This document shows positions 50,597-59,666 of a stretch of DNA of 64,000 bases, piece after piece. Under the pieces are notes generated by a model, which was not told where the DNA came from, did no database searches, and saw only the letters and a list, made by a program, of their open reading frames with translations. Origin of the DNA: Candidatus Moranbacteria bacterium UBA2282 (GTDB taxonomy: Bacteria; Patescibacteriota; Minisyncoccia; Moranbacterales; UBA2206); the NCBI GenBank assembly GCA_002345745.1, contig DDWQ01000014.1, forward strand, positions 1-64,000, written 5' to 3'. The translations under genes were made by a program, and so were the position numbers. Within the stretch, counting starts at the first letter, position 1; every line of letters starts with the position of its first letter.

Positions 50597-51433
50597 ATGA
50601 TTGATAGTCATGCTCATTTGGATGATAAACAATTTGATGCGGATCGCGAAGATGTTATCCGACGGGCTTTTGAAGCTGGTGTGGAAAAAATTATTACAGT
50701 CGGAGCTGGCCTAGGTAGTAGTGAACGGGCAGTAAATTTGGCTAAAAAATATCAAAATATTTTTGCCGTCGTTGGACTTCATCCAGAATATTTCATGAAG
50801 CATGGTACATGGCAGGAAGAACATAAGGAAAAATTATTAGAATTAGCAAAGACCAAAAAGGTGATGGCCATTGGAGAAATTGGCTTGGAATATCATACAC
50901 ATACTGATGAAATGGTTAGTGAAGAACAAAAAGAATTTCAAAAAGAAGGTTTTATTTTTCAGTTGGAATTAGCAACAAAACTAAAAAAACCAGTAGTTAT
51001 TCATTGCCGACCCGCCCGCAACGATTCGCAAGCGAAGCGTAGCGATTCGGGCGGGGGAGCTTATGATGATGCACTGGAAATAATCAGAAATTATTCTGAA
51101 ATTAATTTCGTATTTCATTGTTATGGTGGCAATCTTGAATTTACGGAAAAGTCATTACAGTTGGAAAATATTCATTTTTCATTTACGGGCAACATTACTT
51201 ATGCTAAGCCGAGCGCGGAAATTTTGGAAGTTATTCGGGTCATTCCACTAGAAAAAATAATGTTAGAAACTGACTGTCCATATTTAGCTCCAGTGCCACA
51301 TCGTGGTAAGAGAAATGAACCAGCCTTTGTTACCTATGTTGCTGAAAAAATAGCTGAAATAAAGGAAATTTCAGCTAGCGAGGTGGATAGAGTCACCACA
51401 GAAAATGCCAATAAATTCTTTAATTTAAGCTAA
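50597..51433 (+). CDS. tatD: TatD family DNase with in-frame palindromic insert
   Basis: The 278-residue TIM-barrel metal hydrolase has SHAHLDD, GLHPEY, IGEIGLEYH, VIHCR, VFHCYGG and ETDCPYLAP in the usual order. After His136-Cys137-Arg138 the normal DA/AYDDALEI continuation is interrupted by about 15 residues (PARNDSQAKRSDSGGG) coded by the G+C-rich palindrome 51011-51055. The insert keeps the frame and lies in the loop after a metal-binding strand, so the enzyme may still be active. Confidence 0.93.
   Translation: MIDSHAHLDDKQFDADREDVIRRAFEAGVEKIITVGAGLGSSERAVNLAKKYQNIFAVVGLHPEYFMKHGTWQEEHKEKLLELAKTKKVMAIGEIGLEYHTHTDEMVSEEQKEFQKEGFIFQLELATKLKKPVVIHCRPARNDSQAKRSDSGGGAYDDALEIIRNYSEINFVFHCYGGNLEFTEKSLQLENIHFSFTGNITYAKPSAEILEVIRVIPLEKIMLETDCPYLAPVPHRGKRNEPAFVTYVAEKIAEIKEISASEVDRVTTENANKFFNLS
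51011..51055. repeat. Palindromic repeat inside tatD
   Basis: Outer arms CCCGCCCG and CGGGCGGG and inner complementary words (TCGC/GCGA, CGATT/GATTCG) make a 45-bp hairpin. 45 bp is 15 codons, so the frame is kept. G+C is far above the surrounding gene. Confidence 0.75.
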
Positions 51434-51508
51434 AAATCAAAGTTTGCCACGTGAATTTCTTTAGAAATTTTTACACGGTTGACTTTTTTTAACTTTTGAG
51501 AGACAATT

Positions 51509-51520
51509 GATAACGTTATC
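51509..51520. promoter_or_regulatory. Perfect palindrome upstream of the atp operon
   Basis: GATAACGTTATC lies 35 bases before the first atp gene. A TATGAT at 51537-51542 could be the -10. The palindrome would be a natural operator, but no regulator is known. Confidence 0.35.
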
Positions 51521-51554
51521 GGGCGTGCACTTTTAGTATGATAAAAGAAAAATA

Positions 51555-51782
51555 ATGGATAAAGAAGTTAAAAAAAGCAATGATTTTTCCGCTATATCCT
51601 TAGCTTGGGAGCTTGGCTATTCTATTGCTGTTCCATTAGTGCTGTTAGCACTCGGCGGAAGATTTTTGGATAAAAAATTAGATACTACACCATTTTTGCT
51701 AATAGCTGGAATACTTATCTCAATCCTTACTTCGTCATATATAGTCTATAAAAAAACAACTGATATAATGAATCAAAAATAA
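51555..51782 (+). CDS. AtpZ/AtpI-type small membrane protein
   Basis: The 75-residue product has two membrane segments and the pattern LAWELGYSIAVPLVLLALGG then LDKKLDTTPFLLIAG, typical of the AtpZ/AtpI-like gene that opens many ATP synthase operons and assists c-ring assembly or Mg uptake. Its stop overlaps the atpB start by one base. Confidence 0.85.
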   Translation: MDKEVKKSNDFSAISLAWELGYSIAVPLVLLALGGRFLDKKLDTTPFLLIAGILISILTSSYIVYKKTTDIMNQK

Positions 51783-52534
51783 TGGAAATTTCACTAGCAC
51801 CAGAAATAATATTTCATATGGGACATTTTCCTATTACTAATTCACTTTTGATGACGCTTATTGTCAGTGGAATTATTATTATTGCTTCTATTGTGCTTAG
51901 ACGGAATTTGACGCTTGTGCCGAAGGGTTTTCAAAATATTGTTGAATATGTAGTTGAAGCATTTTTAGGGTTGATTGATAGCGTTACGCAAAACAAAGAA
52001 CAAACTAAGAAATTTTTCCCCTTTGTGGTAACAATTTTTATTTTTGTAATTTTGTCTAACTGGATTGAATTGGTTCCGGGACTTGGTACTGTTGGGATTA
52101 ATGAGGTGAAAGATGGACACACAATTCTAGTGCCATTTATCCGTAGTGCCTCAGCAGATCTAAATGTGACTTTGGCAATTGCACTTATTTCCGTTTTTAC
52201 GGCACAATTTATGGGAATCGCTGCTATTGGGCTAGCACGTTATAGTGGAAAATTTTTTGTAAATCCATTTCGTAAACCATATTTCATTGGAACATTTGTG
52301 GGTATTTTGGAAATTATTAGTGAAGGTGCAAAAATAATTTCTTTTTCCTTTCGTCTTTTTGGGAATATTTTTGCTGGGGAAGTGCTTTTGATTGTTATGC
52401 TAAATTTGGTGCCATACTTAGTGCCAGTGCCTTTCTTGCTTTTGGAGTTGTTCGTGGGATTTGTGCAGGCTTTGGTATTTGCAATGTTAACTCTGGTATT
52501 TTTCAAAATGGCGGTAACAGCACATGATCACTAA
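51782..52534 (+). CDS. atpB: ATP synthase F0 subunit a
   Basis: The 250-residue membrane subunit forms the ion half-channels. The key arginine lies in FSFRLFGNIFAGE, and the last helices (LFVGFVQALVFAMLTLVFF) are typical. Five to six membrane segments are visible. Confidence 0.96.
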   Translation: MEISLAPEIIFHMGHFPITNSLLMTLIVSGIIIIASIVLRRNLTLVPKGFQNIVEYVVEAFLGLIDSVTQNKEQTKKFFPFVVTIFIFVILSNWIELVPGLGTVGINEVKDGHTILVPFIRSASADLNVTLAIALISVFTAQFMGIAAIGLARYSGKFFVNPFRKPYFIGTFVGILEIISEGAKIISFSFRLFGNIFAGEVLLIVMLNLVPYLVPVPFLLLELFVGFVQALVFAMLTLVFFKMAVTAHDH

Positions 52535-52598
52535 TAAATAATTTTTTTAATATTGATTTAACAGTGACCATTATAAAAGTGGGCTGCTAGATTAGTAA

Positions 52599-52871
<273 letters not shown>

Positions 52872-52950
52872 TTTTTGATAGACAGTCCCGAGTAACTCGG
52901 GACTGGAATTAGTAACTAAAGATCTGTAACAAAATATAAATTTAAAAAAT

Positions 52951-53436
52951 ATGGAACTATTAAATAATTTGGGAATCAACGGGAGTCTGCTACTTGCACA
53001 ACTTATTAATTTTGGAATTTTACTTTTTGTTTTGTATAAGTTTGCTTTTGGACCAGTTTTAAAAATGCTAGAAGATCGCACAAAAAAGATTGAAAAGGGT
53101 TTGAAAGACGCAGAAGCTTCACATAAAAAATTGGCGGAAATTTCTGAGAAAGAATCAGCTGTTTTGGTGGAAGCAAGAGTTCAGGCACAGGAAATAATCA
53201 AAAAAGCGGAAGATATGGCAGTGACTCAAGCTCAATCTATTGTACTTACTGCCAGAGAGCAAACTGAAAAAATGTTAGCAGTGGCACAAAAACAAATTGA
53301 ACAAGAAAAAGAAAAGATTTTGACGGAAGTTAAATTAGAAGTGGCTGGGTTGGTGGTGATGGCGACGGAAAAAATTATTCACGAAAAATTAGATTCAACA
53401 AAAGACAAAGAGTTAATTAGTCAGATTATAAAATAA
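52951..53436 (+). CDS. atpF: ATP synthase F0 subunit b
   Basis: The 161-residue protein has one N-terminal membrane segment (LAQLINFGILLFVLYKFAFGP) and a long charged helix (about 35-150) for the peripheral stalk. The last base of its stop is the first base of atpH. Confidence 0.95.
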   Translation: MELLNNLGINGSLLLAQLINFGILLFVLYKFAFGPVLKMLEDRTKKIEKGLKDAEASHKKLAEISEKESAVLVEARVQAQEIIKKAEDMAVTQAQSIVLTAREQTEKMLAVAQKQIEQEKEKILTEVKLEVAGLVVMATEKIIHEKLDSTKDKELISQIIK

Positions 53437-53837
53437 TGCGTTTAACAGTTAACCAATATGCGAAAGCTCTATATAGCTCAGTTAAAGACAAATCGCAAGA
53501 TGAAGTTGATTTGATTGTGGCAAATTTTTTGAATCTTTTGCAGAAGAATAAACAAACAAGATTAACTAAAAAAATCGTAGAAAAATTTTCGGTTGTTTGG
53601 AATGAGGCGAATGGGTTAGTAGAAGCAGAAATTGTGAGCAGAAAAGAACTTGATGTCGACACGCTGCAAAAAACAAAAGAATTTATAAAGAAAAAATATG
53701 CAGCCAAGGAAGTCCTAATAAAAAATATCATTGATGCGAGTATAAAAGGTGGAATCATTATTCGAGTAGGGGATGAGTTGATGGATGCAAGCATAGAAAG
53801 AAAGCTACGAGAGTTGAGAAATAGTTTGGTTACTTAA
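53436..53837 (+). CDS. atpH: ATP synthase F1 subunit delta (short)
   Basis: The 133-residue protein matches the delta pattern at the start (YAKALYSSVKDKS) and at the C-terminal GGIIIRVGDELMDASIERKLREL. It is about 40 residues shorter than usual (about 175), with loss mainly in the middle/N-terminal helical domain. Confidence 0.92.
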   Translation: MRLTVNQYAKALYSSVKDKSQDEVDLIVANFLNLLQKNKQTRLTKKIVEKFSVVWNEANGLVEAEIVSRKELDVDTLQKTKEFIKKKYAAKEVLIKNIIDASIKGGIIIRVGDELMDASIERKLRELRNSLVT

Positions 53838-53880
53838 TTTTTTTTAATAATACAAAATTAAACCATATAATATATATTTT

Positions 53881-55386
53881 ATGAGCAAGGATTACATTAT
53901 TGAGCAACTGAAGAAACAAATAGAGAATTTTCAAACAACGACGCAAACTGAAAAGATCGGTACCGTGGTTGAAGTTGGAGATGGCGTCGCAAAAATTTCT
54001 GGCTTGTCTGATGCTATGGCCAGCGAAATGCTTGAATTTCCCGGTGGCGTCTATGGCGTGGCTTTGAATTTGGAAGAAGACAGTATCGGGGCAATGATTT
54101 TAGGTGATTACACTGGAATCAAAGAAGGTGACATCGTGAAGTCAACCGGTAAAATTTTGTCGGTGCCAGTCGGCGAGATGATGATTGGTCGCGTAGTTAA
54201 TCCATTGGGAGTGGCTATTGATGGCAAAGGCGAAATAAAATCAGAAATATTCTATCCAGTAGAAAAAATTGCATCAGGCGTTATCACAAGAAAATCTGTG
54301 AGTGTCCCCGTGCAAACTGGAATAAAAGCGATTGATGCAGTCATTCCCGTAGGTCGCGGACAACGTGAACTGATAATTGGTGATAGACAGACTGGAAAAA
54401 CAGCAGTGGCAATTGATACAATCATTAACCAAAAAGGACAAGATTTGATTTGTATCTATGTTGCAATTGGACAGAAAGAATCCAAAATTGCCCGTATAGT
54501 AGCAGAATTGGAAAAGCGTGGTGCGATGGAATATACTATTATGGTTGTGGCTGGGGCGTCTGATCCAGCTTCTTTGTCATTTATTTCTCCCTATGCAGGG
54601 TGTGCTATGGGTGAATATTTTCTCGACAAAGGACAAGATGTTTTGATAATTTATGATGATTTAAGTAAGCACGCTTGGGCTTATCGTCAGATATCTTTGA
54701 TTTTGCGTCGTCCACCAGGACGAGAAGCATACCCAGGAGATATTTTTTATCTGCATTCCCGTCTTTTGGAAAGATCAGCACGATTGAATGAAGATTACGG
54801 CGGTGGTTCAATTACAGCTTTACCAATAATTGAAACACAAGCAGGTGATGTGTCAGCCTACATTCCGACTAATGTAATTTCGATTACGGATGGTCAAATC
54901 TATTTGGAAACAGAACTTTTCTATAAAGGAATTCGTCCAGCATTGAACGTGGGACTTTCAGTTTCTCGTGTAGGATCAGCTGCACAAACCAAGGCTATGA
55001 AAAAAGTTGCTGGAAAGTTGCGACTGGATTTGGCGCAATTTAGAGAACTAGAAGCTTTCGCACAGTTCGGATCTGATTTAGATGAAAACACTCGAAAACA
55101 AATTGAGCGCGGACGCCGAACGGTTGAAATTTTGAAGCAAGATCAATACGAACCGATGGCGATGGAAAATCAAGTAGCAATTTTGTATGCGCTGACAAAT
55201 GGTTTCATCGATGATGTGGAAATGGAAAAGGTCAAAAGTTGGGAGAATGATTTCCAGAAATATTTGAAATCAAGCAAAAAAGACGTGTTGGATTTGATTG
55301 CACAGAAGAAAGAGCTGTCTGATGATGTAGTAGTGGAGTTGGAAAAGGCGATTAAAGAGTTTAAAGAAATTTATCAAAATGAGTAG
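53881..55386 (+). CDS. atpA: ATP synthase F1 subunit alpha
   Basis: The 501-residue subunit has Walker A GDRQTGKT (Lys173), the [22 protein letters not shown] block and the family signature region PAINVG-type ([18 protein letters not shown]). It forms the non-catalytic nucleotide sites of the hexamer. Confidence 0.98.
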   Translation: MSKDYIIEQLKKQIENFQTTTQTEKIGTVVEVGDGVAKISGLSDAMASEMLEFPGGVYGVALNLEEDSIGAMILGDYTGIKEGDIVKSTGKILSVPVGEMMIGRVVNPLGVAIDGKGEIKSEIFYPVEKIASGVITRKSVSVPVQTGIKAIDAVIPVGRGQRELIIGDRQTGKTAVAIDTIINQKGQDLICIYVAIGQKESKIARIVAELEKRGAMEYTIMVVAGASDPASLSFISPYAGCAMGEYFLDKGQDVLIIYDDLSKHAWAYRQISLILRRPPGREAYPGDIFYLHSRLLERSARLNEDYGGGSITALPIIETQAGDVSAYIPTNVISITDGQIYLETELFYKGIRPALNVGLSVSRVGSAAQTKAMKKVAGKLRLDLAQFRELEAFAQFGSDLDENTRKQIERGRRTVEILKQDQYEPMAMENQVAILYALTNGFIDDVEMEKVKSWENDFQKYLKSSKKDVLDLIAQKKELSDDVVVELEKAIKEFKEIYQNE

Positions 55387-55390
55387 TAGC

Positions 55391-55540
55391 GTTAGTAAAA
55401 ATTTTTATTTTTACGAAACTTAACTCGAACCACAAATTTTATAACTGAAATTTTTCCTCAATCAACACGCCCATAGAAAAATTTCAGATAAAATTTGGTT
55501 TCTCAAACAGAACTTTCTTAAAATAAAATTTTTTACTAAC
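55391..55540. repeat. About 150-bp imperfect palindrome between atpA and atpG
   Basis: The left arm starts GTTAGTAAAAATTTT and the right arm ends with its inverse (AAAATTTTTTACTAAC). Inner words ACAAATTTTATAACTGAAATTT and GAAATTTTTC face AAATTTCAGATAAAATTTGG. About 65 bases on each side pair at roughly four of five positions. It fills nearly the whole 173-base gap. Confidence 0.65.
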
Positions 55541-55559
55541 ACTGCATAAAATAAATTTT

Positions 55560-56513
55560 ATGGCATCAACACGAGACATCAGACGACGGATAAAATCAGT
55601 CGGCAATACGCAAAAAATTACTCGAGCGATGGAGATGGTTTCGGCTGCGAAAATGAGAAAATCGGTGGTGAGTGTTTTAGCAATCCGACCATATGCTCAC
55701 GCCGCGTGGAGCGTTTTGACCAATCTTTCGCGCGCATTTGAATCAAATCGAGAAGGTCTTTTGGAAGTGCGGGAAGTGAATCGAGTGCTGGCGATTGCCA
55801 TAACTTCCAACAAAGGATTATGCGGAGCTTTTAACGCTCAACTTATTAAAAAAATAAAAGAAGAAATTGCTCATCCAGAAAGACTAAGCATTAATAGGGT
55901 TGGCAAAGAAAAAATAGAATCTAAAACGAAAAATATTGAAATTGATTTTATTACTATTGGTAAGAAATGTGAGGGAGTTGTGCGAAAAGCTGAAAAAGAT
56001 ATCATTGCTTCCTTTAATGACCTGACTTATTTACCTAAAATTGATGATGTGCGGGCTGTGGGAAAGATTGTTCGTGATGATTATTTGGCAAAAAAATATG
56101 ACAAAGTAGTTGTTTTCTATACCGATTATGTTTCAGCGATGAGCCAACAAGCAAAAGTTAGACAGATTTTGCCGATATCCAAAATAGATTTGGAAAAGCA
56201 AATTGCGGAAATGGATGTGTTGGCAGCGGAATATGGCTTGAACGCACCAGTGAGTGAATATAAGATTGAACCAAATCCAGATGCAGTTTTGGAATATATT
56301 ATTCCACGCCTCATTGATATGCAAATCTACCATGCAATTTTGGAATCAAATGCAGCGAAAGAATCAGCGAGAATGATGGCGATGCGCGGGGCGACAGATG
56401 CAGCCGGGGAAATGCGAGACGATTTGACGTTTGTATATAATCAGATTAGACAGATGAAGATTACGCAAGAGATTGCGGAGATTTCAGCGGGGAGAGCTGC
56501 GCTTGAAAATTAA
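55560..56513 (+). CDS. atpG: ATP synthase F1 subunit gamma
   Basis: The 317-residue protein has the N-terminal rotor helix (RRRIKSVGNTQKITRAMEMV), the NKGLCGAFN block and the C-terminal helix (MAMRGATDAAGEM, QEIAEISAGRAAL). It is about 25 residues longer than most, with extra sequence near residues 105-130. Confidence 0.96.
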   Translation: MASTRDIRRRIKSVGNTQKITRAMEMVSAAKMRKSVVSVLAIRPYAHAAWSVLTNLSRAFESNREGLLEVREVNRVLAIAITSNKGLCGAFNAQLIKKIKEEIAHPERLSINRVGKEKIESKTKNIEIDFITIGKKCEGVVRKAEKDIIASFNDLTYLPKIDDVRAVGKIVRDDYLAKKYDKVVVFYTDYVSAMSQQAKVRQILPISKIDLEKQIAEMDVLAAEYGLNAPVSEYKIEPNPDAVLEYIIPRLIDMQIYHAILESNAAKESARMMAMRGATDAAGEMRDDLTFVYNQIRQMKITQEIAEISAGRAALEN

Positions 56514-56518
56514 TCACT

Positions 56519-56605
56519 CTACAAAATTACGAATAAGTACAAAAATACAAAAATCCCAATTGGATTTTGTAATTTCGTACTTTTGTAAATATTTGTAAGT
56601 TTGTA
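56519..56605. repeat. AT-rich palindrome (TACAAAA family), copy 2
   Basis: Left words CTACAAAATTACGAATAAG, TACAAAAATAC and AAAATCC face right words GGATTTTGTAATTTCGTA, CTTTTGTAAATA and TTTGTAG around CAATT. It resembles the palindrome before typA (37311-37382). Confidence 0.6.
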
Positions 56606-56624
56606 GGATAAATAATTAAATTAA

Positions 56625-58013
<1,389 letters not shown>

Positions 58014-58037
58014 TATATAAATTTTTTGATGAATTTT

Positions 58038-58481
58038 ATGTCAGAAACTAAAATTAAGTTCAAGATTATTACACCAGAAAAAACTGTTTTCGAAGCAGAA
58101 GTTTTGCAAGTGACGCTACCAGTAACAGATGGTGAAATTACAATTATGCCAAATCATAGATCATACATTGCATCGCTTAAGGCTGGAGAAATTTGTTTGA
58201 AAGCTGACAGTGGGGACATTTGCCTGGTTGTTTCCGGGGGCTTTATCGAATTTAATAAAAATAATCTAATAGTTTTAGCGGACACAGCTGAACGTGCGGA
58301 AGAAATCGATTTAGCCAGAGCGGAAGAAGCGCGAGCACGAGCAGAAAAATTGAAGAAAGAAAAGATTGAAATGGATGACGGCGAATATGCGCAAGTGGCT
58401 GCTGCTATCGCCAAGGAAATGGCACGAATTCGTGTGGCTAAAAAACATTATACTAGACGTGGCATTAGACCTGCTGCATAA
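58038..58481 (+). CDS. atpC: ATP synthase F1 subunit epsilon
   Basis: ATG 58038 (MSETKIKFKIITPEK) is chosen over ATG 58029 and TTG 58026 in the same frame. The 147-residue protein has the N-terminal beta-sandwich (LPVTDGEITIMPNHRSYIASL, VSGGFIEF) and a C-terminal helical hairpin that can inhibit ATPase. The TAA stop is followed at once by a 24-bp palindromic repeat. Confidence 0.94.
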   Translation: MSETKIKFKIITPEKTVFEAEVLQVTLPVTDGEITIMPNHRSYIASLKAGEICLKADSGDICLVVSGGFIEFNKNNLIVLADTAERAEEIDLARAEEARARAEKLKKEKIEMDDGEYAQVAAAIAKEMARIRVAKKHYTRRGIRPAA

Positions 58482-58505
58482 TAGACTTGTTAAGCAACAA
58501 GTCTA
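58482..58505. repeat. 24-bp short palindromic repeat
   Basis: Arms TAGACTTGTT and AACAAGTCTA, perfect inverses, flank AAGC. It starts on the base after the atpC stop. Confidence 0.85.
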
Positions 58506-58529
58506 AACTTATTGCTGTAATCTGCATTG

Positions 58530-58560
58530 AAAAACCAGACTTGTGAGTCTGGTTTTTTTT
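58530..58560 (+). terminator. Terminator of the atp operon
   Basis: The stem AAAAACCAGACT/AGTCTGGTTTTT with loop TGTG is followed by a T-run. Confidence 0.9.
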
Positions 58561-58609
58561 CTGTGTTTTTGATGGTATAATAAAAAATATAAATAGTAAT
58601 GTAAAATAA

Positions 58610-59524
58610 ATGGACAAAACTAAAAAAATAATTGGAATTTCTATTATTGTAATAGTCATATCAGCGATAATTCTGATAGTTTTAGAAATATCTAATGACA
58701 GAATGATGATTAATAATGCTGGAAATGGCTTATCGGAAAGTAGTATGCTAAGCGATATGGTGGGTTTCACAAACGAATCGAAGATGGTAAATTCTGCCGT
58801 AAGTCCAAGAATGACTGACACGGTGATAACACCGGAAGTTTCTGATAATAAAATTATAAAAACTGGCAGCTTGAATTTGAAAGTTAGTAGCGCCGATAGT
58901 GCAGCTGAAAAAATTGCGCAGATTGCAATCGACAATGGTGGAGAAGTTTTTTCATCTAATTTTTCTCAATCTAGTAAAAATATAAAAAGTGGATCGATTA
59001 GAATTAAAGTGCCAGTGAATAATTTTGAAAAAACATTTGCTGAGATGAAAACTGTTGCGACACTTGTGATGCGTGAATCAACTTCAGGGACGGATGTGAC
59101 AATGGAGTATGTTGATTTGCAAATTCAAATTAAAAACAAACAAGCAGAAGAACAGTCATTTGTGAATATCTTGGATAGAGCAGGGAAGATTGAAGATGTT
59201 TTAGCGGTTACTCGAGAAATTTCCAGAGTTAGAAGCGAGATTGAAAGTTTGCAAGGTCGAATAAAATTTCTAGAGTCACAAACAGACAAATCAAGCATTG
59301 ATGTCTTTTTAATAGAGGATGAAAATATCACATTTACTGACTCATGGCGTCCTTGGCAAGTAGTCAAAGAAACTTTTAATGCATTGTTAAAGGATATTCA
59401 AAATTGCATAAATTTCGCTATTGTATTAGTTTTTAGAATTATTCCAACGGTTATTCTTTATATCCTAATTTTCGGGTTACTATATTGGCTTGGTAAAAAA
59501 ATATATTTTAAAATAAAAAATTAG
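58610..59524 (+). CDS. DUF4349 membrane protein
   Basis: The 304-residue protein has an N-terminal membrane segment (about 8-25), an extracytoplasmic domain with IIKTGSLNLKV, SGSIRIKVPVNNFEK, a coiled-coil stretch (RVRSEIESLQGRIKFLESQ), and a C-terminal membrane segment (about 265-297). This is the DUF4349 layout; members are cell-envelope proteins of unknown role. The upstream start region lacks a Shine-Dalgarno sequence. Confidence 0.88.
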   Translation: MDKTKKIIGISIIVIVISAIILIVLEISNDRMMINNAGNGLSESSMLSDMVGFTNESKMVNSAVSPRMTDTVITPEVSDNKIIKTGSLNLKVSSADSAAEKIAQIAIDNGGEVFSSNFSQSSKNIKSGSIRIKVPVNNFEKTFAEMKTVATLVMRESTSGTDVTMEYVDLQIQIKNKQAEEQSFVNILDRAGKIEDVLAVTREISRVRSEIESLQGRIKFLESQTDKSSIDVFLIEDENITFTDSWRPWQVVKETFNALLKDIQNCINFAIVLVFRIIPTVILYILIFGLLYWLGKKIYFKIKN

Positions 59525-59544
59525 TCTTAATCGCTAGTCTTTTA

Positions 59545-59578
59545 CAAAACAGTCTGCCACGGCGGGCTGTTTTGGTTT
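59545..59578 (+). terminator. Terminator after the DUF4349 gene
   Basis: AAAACAG and CTGTTTT arms with an inner G+C-rich part (GCCACGGCGGGC) and a T-rich tail. Confidence 0.7.
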
Positions 59579-59593
59579 AGTAGGAGCGGGGAG

Positions 59594-59622
59594 TTGAAAA
59601 AAAAGCTAAAATGAGCTAGAAT
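59594..59622 (+). promoter_or_regulatory. Promoter of leuS
   Basis: TTGAAA (59594-59599) and TAGAAT (59617-59622), spacer 17, 45 bases before the start codon. Confidence 0.6.
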
Positions 59623-59666
59623 CAAGGAGCAATGCAAGAGCAGGCTTAATTGGGTTTAAAAATGCT

